From Micromonospora ureilytica (GTDB taxonomy: Bacteria > Actinomycetota > Actinomycetes > Mycobacteriales > Micromonosporaceae), in assembly GCF_015751765.1 (NCBI RefSeq), contig NZ_JADOTX010000001.1:4464001-4528000 (forward strand): a DNA stretch of 64,000 bases, written 5' to 3'. This document shows, in pieces, positions 57,305 through 64,000 of the stretch (position 1 is the stretch's first letter; the number at the start of each line of letters is the position of its first letter). The notes beneath the pieces are model-generated. The model was given only the letters and a program-made list of their open reading frames with translations. It had not been told where the DNA came from and did not search any database. The position numbers and the translations under genes were made by a program.

Positions 57305-58485
57305 GCCCCGATGACCTGTTGGAACTTGCCCTCGTACTCCTTCTCCTGCTTCTCGTCCAGGGCCATGAACACCTTGGACTTCGACAGCAGCGCCTCGTCG
57401 GGGAAGATCAGCGGGTTGGCGGCCAGCTCGGGGTCGATCTTCTCCATCTCGGCCTGCGCGCCCTTGACCGGGCAGATGTAGTTGACGTACGCGGCGAGCT
57501 TCGCCGCGACCGCCGGCTCGTAGTAGTAGTTGATCAGCGCTTCGGCGTTGCCCTTGTGGGTGGCCTTGTTGGGGACCATCATGTTGTCGCTGTAGAGCAT
57601 CACGCCCGAGTCCGGCGCGACGAACCGCACCTTCTCGTCCTCAGTGGAGAGCTGGATGACGTCGCCGGACCAGCCGATGCACGCGGCGATGTCACCCTTG
57701 GCCAGGTCGGGCGCGTAGTCGTTGCCGGTGAACTTGCGGATCTGCCCGGAGTCGACGGCCTTCTTGAGCTTGTTGAGGGCGTCGTCGAACTGGGCTGCGG
57801 TGAAGTTCGCCGGGTCGTGCCCGTTCGACCCGAGCAGCAGGCCCATGGTGTCGCGCATCTCGCTGAGCGCTGTCACCTTGCCCTTGAGGTCGGGGCGGGT
57901 GAGCAGTTCGTCGACAGTCCGCAGTTCCTTTGTGACGTTGCCGTTGTACGCAAGGCCGGCGAGGCCCGACTGCCACGGGATGGAGATCCGGTTCTCCGTG
58001 TCGAAGGGGCGGTTGAGCAGCGACGGAAGCAGGTTGGCCTGCACGTTCGGGATCTTCGCCGGGTCCAGCTTCTGGATCCAGCCGAGCCGGATCATCCGGG
58101 CCGCCATCCAGTCGGTCAGCACGATGATGTCCCGGTCGGTGCTCTGGCAGGCGGCGAGCTGGTTCTGCACCTTGCCGAAGAATTCGTTGTTGTCGTTGAT
58201 GTCCTCGGTGTAGGTCACCTGGATGCCGGTCTTCGTGATGAACTCGTCGAGGCTTGGTCGCTTGGACTCGTCAGTGTCGTCCACGTCCATGTACTGCGGC
58301 CAGTTCGCGAAGGCGAGCTTCTTCTCGGTGCCGGAGAGGTCCTCGCTGACGCAGCCAGCTTCGGTCTGCTGCGCGCCCTTGGTGCCGCAGCCCGCGAGGC
58401 TTCCGCCCATGGTGAGCAGGGCGGCCGAACCGAGAGTGCCGGTGAGCAGTCCACGCCGGGAAAGGGGCCGGAGGGGAGTACGCAT
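57301..58485 (-). CDS. potD: Polyamine-binding lipoprotein PotD-like
   Basis: 394 residues from the ATG at 58485 (AGGAG 5 bases upstream). The signal has a twin-arginine pattern (SRRGLLTGTLG) and a lipobox (SLAGC), so it is probably a Tat-exported lipoprotein. Binding-protein marks: FANWPQYMDVDD, GIQVTYTEDINDNNEFFGKV, CIGWSGDVIQL and INYYYEPAVAAKLAAYVNYICPV. The substrate is spermidine/putrescine-like. First gene of a six-gene operon, divergent from an Lrp-type regulator. Confidence 0.9.
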   Translation of the reverse strand: MRTPLRPLSRRGLLTGTLGSAALLTMGGSLAGCGTKGAQQTEAGCVSEDLSGTEKKLAFANWPQYMDVDDTDESKRPSLDEFITKTGIQVTYTEDINDNNEFFGKVQNQLAACQSTDRDIIVLTDWMAARMIRLGWIQKLDPAKIPNVQANLLPSLLNRPFDTENRISIPWQSGLAGLAYNGNVTKELRTVDELLTRPDLKGKVTALSEMRDTMGLLLGSNGHDPANFTAAQFDDALNKLKKAVDSGQIRKFTGNDYAPDLAKGDIAACIGWSGDVIQLSTEDEKVRFVAPDSGVMLYSDNMMVPNKATHKGNAEALINYYYEPAVAAKLAAYVNYICPVKGAQAEMEKIDPELAANPLIFPDEALLSKSKVFMALDEKQEKEYEGKFQQVIGA

Positions 58486-58583
58486 GACGACTCCTAGGGG
58501 GTCATCGTCGGCCGGCGGGACGGGGAGGCACGCCGGCGGGAATGTCGGGAGGGTCAAGTGCCATGGACGACTGATCCTGACAT

Positions 58584-58621
58584 GAGGTGACCTCCCTTAC
58601 AAGGGATTCCGTTGCGGGAAT
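58584..58621. promoter_or_regulatory. Cluster of three dyads between potD and the Lrp-type gene
   Basis: GAGGTGACCTC (58584-58594), TCCCTTACAAGGGA (58593-58606) and ATTCC-GGAAT (58606-58621) lie end to end in the 214-bp divergent gap. They are candidate operators for the Lrp-type regulator. Confidence 0.45.
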
Positions 58622-58699
58622 AGCGATGTACGACGAAATACGCCAGACTACGCGGGGATACACGCGCGACATCATGATTCGGGACATGGGGAGCGGTCA

Positions 58700-59212
58700 A
58701 TGACAAACCGGCAGCACGAGAACAGCAATGGCGGTCGACGCGTCGCTGTCCGTGACGGTGCTAATCACGCTCTGCTGGATGACGTGGCCAAGCAGATCAT
58801 CGAGCAACTCCAGGAGGACGGCCGCCGCCCGTACGCGACGATCGGCAAGGCGGTGGGACTGTCCGAGGCGGCGGTCCGTCAGCGGGTGCAGCGGCTGCTC
58901 GACTCCGGCGTGATGCAGATCGTGGCGGTGACCGATCCGCTCCAGCTCGGCTTCAACCGGCAGGCAATGATCGGCCTACGTACCGACGGCGACCTGGAAG
59001 TGGTCGCGGACCGGCTCGCCGAATTGGACGAGGTCGACTACGTGGTGATCACCGCCGGGTCGTTCGACCTGCTCACCGAGGTGGTCTGCCGCAACGACGA
59101 CCACCTGCTGGAGATCCTGCAGCGGCTGCGCGCGGTGCCCGGGGTGCTCTCCACCGAGGCGTTCGTCTATCTCAAGCTGCGCAAGCAGACCTACACCTGG
59201 GGTACGGCCTGA
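58700..59212 (+). CDS. Lrp/AsnC-family transcriptional regulator
   Basis: 170 residues. N-terminal helix-turn-helix (IIEQLQEDGRRPYATIGKAVG, SEAAVRQRVQRLLDSGV) and a C-terminal RAM effector domain (LGFNRQAMIGLRTDGDLE, DYVVITAGSFDLLTEVV). TGGGGAG before the ATG. Divergent from potD and 472 bp upstream of a transaminase of the putrescine type, so it probably senses a polyamine-derived metabolite and controls both. Confidence 0.92.
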   Translation: MTNRQHENSNGGRRVAVRDGANHALLDDVAKQIIEQLQEDGRRPYATIGKAVGLSEAAVRQRVQRLLDSGVMQIVAVTDPLQLGFNRQAMIGLRTDGDLEVVADRLAELDEVDYVVITAGSFDLLTEVVCRNDDHLLEILQRLRAVPGVLSTEAFVYLKLRKQTYTWGTA

Positions 59213-59220
59213 GCTTCCCC

Positions 59221-59297
59221 TGATCCACTCAACTTCATCGATATCGCGGTATCAACCACGCCCGGACACCGCGATTACAGCGAACCGGAGTGGATCG
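59221..59297. repeat. 77-bp palindromic element, family 1 copy 3
   Basis: Begins TGATCCACTC and ends GAGTGGATCG, again exactly 77 bp, with internal ATCGCGGTATC/ACACCGCGAT pairing. Located directly past the Lrp-type gene stop. Confidence 0.82.
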
Positions 59298-59344
59298 AGC
59301 CGGCAGCCGAGGGAGGCGCTACCACCAGGCGGGCCCTGTGGAGC

Positions 59345-59467
59345 TGATGTCGCAAACGAATCGGCAGCCGGCAGGTCCAACGCCACCGCGGCGCACACCG
59401 CGACGGCGCGACCTGGGTAGCCGAGCGCCATCCCAGCCGACGGCCATGATGTCGCAAACGATTCAGC
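59345..59467. repeat. Pair of 21-bp direct repeats
   Basis: TGATGTCGCAAACGAATCGGC (59345-59365, 21 bases) and a copy at 59447-59467 differing at two positions. They could be regulator sites upstream of the transaminase gene. Confidence 0.55.
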
Positions 59468-59684
59468 TCCAAAGGCACCCACCAGCACACCTCCAACCCC
59501 TGACCCTCCAGTCGGGGGCAGTGCGGATTCCGTTGCATTCACGACACCCGTGTGCTAAATCCGTCGCCAACTCACCGTGATACCGCCGATAACCCTTGCC
59601 TCGGAGGTTGAGGCTGTGCGATAACCGTTGGCAGAGCGGCCGGCCTCACCCCTTTGACCGGCCCCCGACGACGATGGGGCTGAC

Positions 59685-61031
59685 ATGGCCAACGCCACCG
59701 ACCACCTCTGGATGCATTTCACCCGGATGGCGAGCTACTCCGCCGGCGAGGTGCCGACCATCGTGCGCGGCGAGGGAGCGTACGTCTGGGATGCGCAGGG
59801 TCGCCGCTACCTGGACGGGCTCGCCGGGCTCTTCGTGGTCAACGCCGGTCACGGCCGCACCGAGCTGGCCGAGGCTGCCGCCAAGCAGGCCGGCGAGTTG
59901 GCCTACTTCCCGCTCTGGTCGTACGCGCACCCGAAGGCCATCGAGCTGGCCGAGAGGATCGCGGCGCTCACGCCCGGCGACCTCAACCGGATCTTCTTCA
60001 CCACCGGAGGCTCCGAGGCCGTCGAGGCGGCGTGGAAGCTGGCCCGCGCCTACTTCAAGCGCACCGGGAAGCCCAACAAGTACAAGGTGATCAGCCGATA
60101 CATCGCCTACCACGGCACCTCCATGGGCGCCCTGTCGATCACCGGCCTGCCGGGCATCAAGAGCGACTTCGAGCCGCTGGTGCCGGGGGCGATCAAGGTG
60201 CCGAACACGAACTTCTACCGGGCGCCCGAGCACGGCGACGATCCCGAGGCGTTCGGCCGCTGGGCCGCCGACGAGATCGGTCGGGCCATCGAACGGGAGG
60301 GGCCGGACACGGTCGCCGCGGTCTTCCTGGAGCCGGTACAGAACTCCGGCGGGTGCTTCCCACCCCCGCCCGGCTACTTCGAGCGGGTACGGGAGATCTG
60401 CGACCTGCACGACGTACTGCTCGTCTCGGACGAGGTGATCTGCTCGTGGGGGCGGTTGGGCGAGTACTTCGGCGCGGTGCGCTACGGCTACCAGCCGGAC
60501 ATCATGACCACCGCCAAGGGCATCACCTCCGGCTACGCCCCGCTCGGCGCGATGATCGCCAGCGACCGGCTGATGGAGCCGTTCCTCACCGAGACCGGCA
60601 TGTTCGCCCACGGGGTGACCTTCGGTGGGCACCCGGTCTCCTGCGCGGTCGCCCTGGCCAACCTGGAGGTCTTCGCCCGCGAGGACCTGGTCGGGCACGT
60701 ACGCGCCAATGAGGACGCGTTCCGGGCCACCCTGGAGAAGCTGTACGACCTGCCGATCGTCGGCGACGTCCGCGGCGACGGCTACTTCTACGGCATCGAA
60801 CTGGTCAAGGACAAGACCACCCGGGAGACCTTCACCGAGGCCGAGTCGGAACGCCTGCTACGCGGTTTCCTCTCCACCGCCCTGTTCCAGGCAGGCCTCT
60901 ACTGCCGGGCCGACGACCGGGGCGACCCGGTCATCCAGCTGGCCCCACCCCTGATCGCCGAGCAGCAGCACTTCGACGAGATCGAGCAGATCCTCCGCAC
61001 AGTCCTAACCGAGGCCTGGACCAAGCTCTAA
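59685..61031 (+). CDS. spuC: Class III aminotransferase, putrescine-pyruvate type
   Basis: 448 residues. PLP Lys278 in TTAKGITSGY, DE pair at 249-250 in LLVSDEVICSWGRLG, FFTTGGSEAVEAAWKLAR. SHARED features with SpuC and omega-transaminases include FPLWSYAHPKAIELAE and YIAYHGTSMGALSITGLP. In context (PotABCD, Lrp, amine oxidase) it most likely moves an amino group from putrescine or another polyamine to pyruvate, giving 4-aminobutanal, the substrate of the aldehyde dehydrogenase at 41 kb. GGGG upstream of the ATG. Confidence 0.82.
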   Translation: MANATDHLWMHFTRMASYSAGEVPTIVRGEGAYVWDAQGRRYLDGLAGLFVVNAGHGRTELAEAAAKQAGELAYFPLWSYAHPKAIELAERIAALTPGDLNRIFFTTGGSEAVEAAWKLARAYFKRTGKPNKYKVISRYIAYHGTSMGALSITGLPGIKSDFEPLVPGAIKVPNTNFYRAPEHGDDPEAFGRWAADEIGRAIEREGPDTVAAVFLEPVQNSGGCFPPPPGYFERVREICDLHDVLLVSDEVICSWGRLGEYFGAVRYGYQPDIMTTAKGITSGYAPLGAMIASDRLMEPFLTETGMFAHGVTFGGHPVSCAVALANLEVFAREDLVGHVRANEDAFRATLEKLYDLPIVGDVRGDGYFYGIELVKDKTTRETFTEAESERLLRGFLSTALFQAGLYCRADDRGDPVIQLAPPLIAEQQHFDEIEQILRTVLTEAWTKL

Positions 61032-61049
61032 CCAACCCCACCAACCCCT

Positions 61050-61110
61050 GTTGATCATGAAGTTATTGTCACGACACGCCGAGGCGAGTGGCAATAACTT
61101 CATGATCAAC
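61050..61110. terminator. Palindrome after the transaminase gene (family 2 copy 2)
   Basis: GTTGATCATGAAGTTATTG and its perfect complement (19 bp each; 22 of 23 with one mismatch) around a 15-base loop, between convergent genes. It shares the GATCATG-AGTT outer sequence with the palindrome at 13849-13893. Confidence 0.8.
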
Positions 61111-61147
61111 GCCGGAAGGGGCGCGGGCCGGGTGAGGGCGAGGGGGG

Positions 61148-61516
61148 TTAGTGGTTGGGGGGGATTACTCGGAGGTGGCCTCGGCGGCCGGTTTGGTGGG
61201 GGTTCTCGGGACGGCTCTGGTCCGGTTCCGGGGGGCGGGGAGCCGGGCGGGCGGCCTCGCGGACCGCTTCGGCCAGCGCGACCAGGTCGTCCGTGGTGGG
61301 CGGCGGCGGCTCGAACTCGCCCTCGTGCCGGACGACGTCCCAGCCCCGCGGAGCCGTGAGGCTGCGGGCGTGCGGCTCGCACAGGTCGTACGTGTGCGGC
61401 TCGGCGAACGCCGCCAGCGGCCCCACCACCGCTGTCGACTCGTTGTAGACATAGGTCAATGTGGCGACCGCTTGCCGGGGGCAGCCGTTACGGGAGCAGC
61501 GCCGTGGTGACCTCAC
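61148..61516 (-). CDS. DUF3499-family protein (Rv3258c-like)
   Basis: 122 residues. Begins RSPRRCSRNGCPRQAVATLTYVYNE and contains HTYDLCEPHARSLTAPRGW; the CxxxxC and CxxH pairs suggest a zinc site. The C-terminal 50 residues are Pro/Arg-rich. In M. tuberculosis the same family lies between pmmA and Rv3259-whiB2. GTG start without a ribosome site; TACCCT ends 7 bases upstream, so the message is probably leaderless. Confidence 0.88.
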   Translation of the reverse strand: MRSPRRCSRNGCPRQAVATLTYVYNESTAVVGPLAAFAEPHTYDLCEPHARSLTAPRGWDVVRHEGEFEPPPPTTDDLVALAEAVREAARPAPRPPEPDQSRPENPHQTGRRGHLRVIPPNH

Positions 61517-61523
61517 GTGCGGC

Positions 61524-61529
61524 AGGGTA
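61524..61529 (-). promoter_or_regulatory. Candidate -10 (TACCCT) for leaderless DUF3499 gene
   Basis: TACCCT on the minus strand with 7 bases to the GTG start. The divergent gene has the same hexamer at the same distance. Confidence 0.45.
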
Positions 61530-61656
61530 TCTCCATTACCGGGTCCGGCGCATCGCTTCGCGTTGCGACACGCCCGTCATGGTGATCACAGTCGACCGTC
61601 CTGGGCGCGCCGCGCCACGGGAGTGGCGCTGCCGCTGGCCAGCCTGAGACGGGCGC

Positions 61657-61662
61657 TACCCT
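61657..61662 (+). promoter_or_regulatory. Candidate -10 (TACCCT) for leaderless metallopeptidase gene
   Basis: TACCCT with 7 bases to the ATG at 61670, mirroring the element of the divergent DUF3499 gene. Confidence 0.45.
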
Positions 61663-61669
61663 TTGCCTC

Positions 61670-62119
61670 ATGACGAGCCCGGAACACCGCCGCCCCGGCT
61701 CCGGCCGGCGTGCGCATCGTGACCGGCATGGGCGCGGCCTGCGTGGGCGGCTGGTGCCGGCCACCGTGCCGCTGGCGCGGACCAAGGCCGAGGTCTTCGA
61801 CGACCTGGTCCTGGACACCGTGGAGACGCTGGAGCGTCGGTTCGCCAAGGAGCTGGCCGGGGTCGAGTTCGCGGTCGAGGACGTCCCGCCGGACTTGAAC
61901 GTCTACGACTCGGATGTGCTGGAGGACGGCGAGGTCCCGCTGGCCCGGCTGCTGCCCGGCCGCCCGGGCCGGCAGGAGGTGCCGCCGCGGATCGTGCTGT
62001 ACCGACGGCCCCTGGAGTTCCGGGCGATGGACCGTGAGGACCTCGCCGATCTCGTCCATGACGTGATCATCGAACAGGTGGCGAACCTTCTCGGTGTGGA
62101 CCCGGACGAGCTCGCCTGA
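61670..62119 (+). CDS. Zincin-like metallopeptidase family protein (Rv3259-like)
   Basis: 149 residues. The conserved part is FDDLVLDTVETLERRFAKEL, VEFAVEDVPPDL, RIVLYRRPLEF and LVHDVIIEQVANLLGVDPDEL at the C-terminus. The last motif is the place where related proteins carry HExxH; here it reads HDVIIEQ, so hydrolytic activity is doubtful. ATG without ribosome site, likely leaderless. Conserved neighbour of DUF3499 and whiB2. Confidence 0.85.
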   Translation: MTSPEHRRPGSGRRAHRDRHGRGLRGRLVPATVPLARTKAEVFDDLVLDTVETLERRFAKELAGVEFAVEDVPPDLNVYDSDVLEDGEVPLARLLPGRPGRQEVPPRIVLYRRPLEFRAMDREDLADLVHDVIIEQVANLLGVDPDELA

Positions 62120-62232
62120 GCCAACCCCGAGCGGAGAGTCGGGCGGCCCCCACCGCCTCGACCTCACACCGCCCAGGCGGCCCCCCGCCCAGACCTGCAC
62201 CGCCCACGCGGCCCCGCCTCCACCTGCACCGC

Positions 62233-62490
62233 TCAGGCGGCGCGCCGCTTCAACTTGCGCCGCTCCCGCTCGGAGAGCCCACCCCAGATGCCGAACCGCT
62301 CGTCGTGCCCGAGAGCGTATTCGAGGCACTCGGTCTTGACCTCGCAACGCGAGCAGATCCGCTTCGCCTCGCGGGTCGAGCCGCCCTTCTCGGGAAAGAA
62401 CGCCTCGGGGTCGGTCTGCGAGCACAACGCCCGCTCCTGCCACTCCGGCGCGTTTCCGAGCAGGTCGGCCACCTCAAGCTGGCCGTCCAT
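62233..62490 (-). CDS. whiB2: WhiB-family iron-sulfur transcription factor, WhiB2/WhmD type
   Basis: 85 residues from the ATG at 62490, 6 bases after GGAGG; the TTG just upstream is rejected. Four [4Fe-4S] ligands: Cys23, Cys46, Cys49, Cys55 (ALCSQ, ICSRCEVKTEC). The sigma-binding turn is GIWGG at 67-71, followed by the basic DNA-contact tail SERERRKLKRRAA. Homologs (WhiB in Streptomyces, WhmD in mycobacteria) act in septation with sigma factor. Gene order with DUF3499 and Rv3259-like genes supports the WhiB2 name. Confidence 0.92.
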   Translation of the reverse strand: MDGQLEVADLLGNAPEWQERALCSQTDPEAFFPEKGGSTREAKRICSRCEVKTECLEYALGHDERFGIWGGLSERERRKLKRRAA

Positions 62491-62604
62491 CAAATGCCTC
62501 CTTGTCGCGCACCGGCGTCATCGCCGCTGCAACCCCCCACGCGAAAGGCGTGCTTGTCCGTCCGGTCCCGTTTTGTTGCGTTCCGTGCGAACAACCCCAT
62601 TCAA

Positions 62605-62620
62605 ATTACACGCGTGTAAT
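62605..62620. promoter_or_regulatory. Perfect 16-bp palindrome ATTACACGCGTGTAAT upstream of whiB2
   Basis: It lies 115 bp before the whiB2 start. Its halves TTACAC and GTGTAA match the BldD half-site TNACNC/GNGTNA, but with one extra central base compared with the known BldD box. Candidate operator for BldD or a similar dimer. Confidence 0.5.
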
Positions 62621-62895
62621 GCGTGCGCCGTCAAGCCAAACTTGATAATGGAGTCGCCCTCCCGACACCCCCGGACGGCCACTCGGGCCGTCCAGCCTCG
62701 CAACCTGCCCTATCGATTCAGACCCCGGCCGAGTAACGCCCTCTCCGGCGAGTTGCCCGACTTTTCTGCCGTGGCGCTTCCCCGACGAGTCGCCGACCGG
62801 AGGGCACCAGACATCTCCACCCCTAAGCTGATCTTGGTGGGGGACAGGTTAACGCGACGCGGCGCAGACTGCCCGTCGAGCTGCGGACAGCACTC

Positions 62896-62924
62896 GCACC
62901 CCGCCCACATTGTGGACGGGGTGC
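62896..62924 (-). terminator. Hairpin terminator of the downstream operon
   Basis: GCACCCCGCCCAC and GTGGACGGGGTGC pair over 13 bases with one mismatch around a 3-base loop, 24 bp past the stop at 62949. Confidence 0.7.
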
Positions 62925-62948
62925 GGCGGTAGAACCCGTGCGTCGAGG

Positions 62949-63278
62949 TCAGCCAGCGGCCCCGAAACCGCTGCTCGGCCAGGCAAATTCGGCTATCGCT
63001 CCACCATGGACAGAAATCGTGCCGGCGGGCGTATGTTCGTCCCACCAGACGGTATAGATCCCACTCGGCAGATCGGGATAGACCGCACTGTGGAACGAGC
63101 CGTCCCGCACCCGACGCTCGCGCACCGCCGAGTGCACCCGCCGGTCGTCGTCGCGACTGATCTCGATCTCCCGGCCGTGCAGATCCCGACCCGTGTAGAT
63201 GATCAGGGCACCGGTGTCGCCGCCCAGATCGAGGACGACGGTCCCGGTCTCCGACGGTCCGTACGCGTGTTCGTGCAT
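62949..63278 (-). CDS. Conserved hypothetical protein, beta-rich
   Basis: 109 residues; GGGAG 7 bases before the ATG. It contains TGTVVLDLGGDTGALIIYTG, GREIEISRDDDRRVHSAVRERRV and SGIYTVWWDEHTPAGTISVHGG, a pattern of short beta strands with Gly/Asp turns. No domain recognised. It is 20 bp after the DUF4331 gene and probably co-transcribed. Confidence 0.7.
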   Translation of the reverse strand: MHEHAYGPSETGTVVLDLGGDTGALIIYTGRDLHGREIEISRDDDRRVHSAVRERRVRDGSFHSAVYPDLPSGIYTVWWDEHTPAGTISVHGGAIAEFAWPSSGFGAAG

Positions 63279-63298
63279 CCGCTCGCTCCCCGCGCCGA

Positions 63299-64000
63299 TC
63301 AGGACGCCGCCGGCGGGTTGTTGAACCCGTCGTACGGCGTACCCAGGTAGGGGAAGTTTGCGAGGAACGGCGCGGTCACGTCGGCGGCGCTCAGCCCCGG
63401 GGTGACCGCGGCGGCCGCCGCGTCCGGCCGGAACGTCTTGTCCACCAGCGGGACGGTGACCCCGGCGATCGCCCGCAACGCGATGCTGACCACGTCGTCA
63501 CCGACCCGCCGCCCGTTCGGGAACCCGGCCAGGTCGCCGCCGAGCACCCCGAACCGGTCCGGGCGCTTGGACGGCGGGATGGCGGTGTTCAGTCGCAGCA
63601 TGTCGGCCTGCACGTCGCCGGTGGCGTTGGTGAAGCCGTCGATCAGCCCGGCCGGCACGCCGGTGAGCAGGATCGCCACCAGGTCGGCTCGTGCCTTCTT
63701 GGCCTTGGTGAGCTTGTCCAGGTTGGGGAAGACGTCCGGGTAGAGCGCCGGCAGCAACGCGGCCAGTTCCGGCTGCTCGACGAACTGGGCGAACCGCTTG
63801 TCCTCCGTCGGCGGCAGCGAGTTCCACAGGTCCTTCTTGGACATCGGCACGATGACCTCGTTGAACAGTGGATTGCCCAACCGCGAGACCTGGGTGAACG
63901 GGCCGGTGGAGGTGTCCGCCCCACCCCGGTCGCCGAGCACCCGCACCTGCCGGCGCGACGCCGACGTCCACACGCCGATCACCGATGCCTGATCGGCGGC
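63299..64000 (-). CDS. DUF4331-family protein (partial, 5' end outside window)
   Basis: C-terminal 233 codons of a frame that stays open to the window edge. It contains RLGNPLFNEVIVPMSKKDLWN, LPALYPDVF, LLTGVPAGLIDGFTNATG and DDVVSIALRAIAGVTVP, and ends FPYLGTPYDGFNNPPAAS, typical of DUF4331 proteins, which are usually secreted. The signal peptide would be in the missing part. Function unknown. Confidence 0.82.
   Translation of the reverse strand, partial: AADQASVIGVWTSASRRQVRVLGDRGGADTSTGPFTQVSRLGNPLFNEVIVPMSKKDLWNSLPPTEDKRFAQFVEQPELAALLPALYPDVFPNLDKLTKAKKARADLVAILLTGVPAGLIDGFTNATGDVQADMLRLNTAIPPSKRPDRFGVLGGDLAGFPNGRRVGDDVVSIALRAIAGVTVPLVDKTFRPDAAAAAVTPGLSAADVTAPFLANFPYLGTPYDGFNNPPAAS

Larger units (their letters stand above)
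59213..59684. other. 472-bp intergenic region
   Basis: Contains the 77-bp family 1 element (59221-59297), two near-identical 21-bp direct repeats 102 bp apart, and the promoter of the transaminase gene. A 96-codon minus-strand frame (59252-59542) spans the repeats but shows no ribosome site or recognisable domain and was not called. Confidence 0.7.
62491..62948. other. 458-bp region upstream of whiB2
   Basis: Carries the whiB2 promoter region, the 16-bp palindrome at 62605-62620 and the hairpin terminator of the next operon. The long spacing suggests complex developmental control. No gene is seen. Confidence 0.7.

Noticed and set aside
59252..59542. 96-codon minus-strand frame in the gap before the transaminase gene
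   Set aside because: No ribosome site, no domain, and it runs across the 77-bp repeat element and the direct repeats.

Overview
The window is high-GC chromosomal DNA of an actinomycete, most likely Micromonospora or a close relative in Micromonosporaceae. Supporting signs are the strong G+C bias, many GTG starts, 4-base GTGA/ATGA gene overlaps, the MtrAB-LpqB and WhiB families, and palindromic intergenic repeats. No rRNA, tRNA, CRISPR array or transposase gene was seen. Names rest on reading the translations, not on database searches.

Layout. 1-6.6 kb: ftsX (cut by the window edge), ftsE, prfB, a PadR regulator, pruA and a membrane protein. 6.6-15.5 kb: a DUF6912-like gene, a small BldC-like DNA-binding protein, an Rv3235-family gene, secA, two genes with two GNAT domains each, hpf and comF. 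15.5-25.3 kb: the mtrA-mtrB-lpqB operon (read on the minus strand into comF), the efeUOB iron importer behind two IdeR/DmdR-like iron boxes, and sahH. 25.6-30.7 kb: manA, a cation efflux gene, a SIS-domain isomerase-like gene, a Trm112-like gene and pmmA (mannose-nucleotide precursor supply).

30.7-61 kb is an accessory region lying between pmmA and the DUF3499 gene, which are adjacent in Mycobacterium tuberculosis. It holds an endonuclease V with a repeat-derived N-terminus; a type VII secretion-type toxin locus (YbaB-like, EspC/WXG100-like, a 1312-residue toxin with two C-terminal enzyme-like domains, and two small immunity-like genes) with a divergent deaminase/SUKH-3 gene; a gamma-aminobutyraldehyde dehydrogenase plus GABA transaminase pair; a van-like set (response regulator, sensor kinase, serine racemase/threonine dehydratase-like enzyme, Ddl ligase, VanX-like dipeptidase); a DUF559-type nuclease gene bracketed by two palindromes; a G5/excalibur surface protein; and a polyamine operon (potD-potA-potB-potC, an amine oxidase-like flavoprotein and a saccharopine dehydrogenase-like gene) with a divergent Lrp regulator and a putrescine-type transaminase. 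61-64 kb returns to conserved order (DUF3499, an Rv3259-like metallopeptidase, whiB2), then a small hypothetical gene and a truncated DUF4331 gene.

How it works together. Putrescine taken up by PotABCD could be transaminated (SpuC-like), oxidised (PatD-like) and passed as GABA to GabT. The van-like genes form one tightly overlapping operon around D-Ala-D-Ala chemistry. The toxin locus is a self-contained secreted-effector unit. Seven intergenic palindromic elements of three sequence families are scattered through the window; three of them are exactly 77 bp long and share ends.
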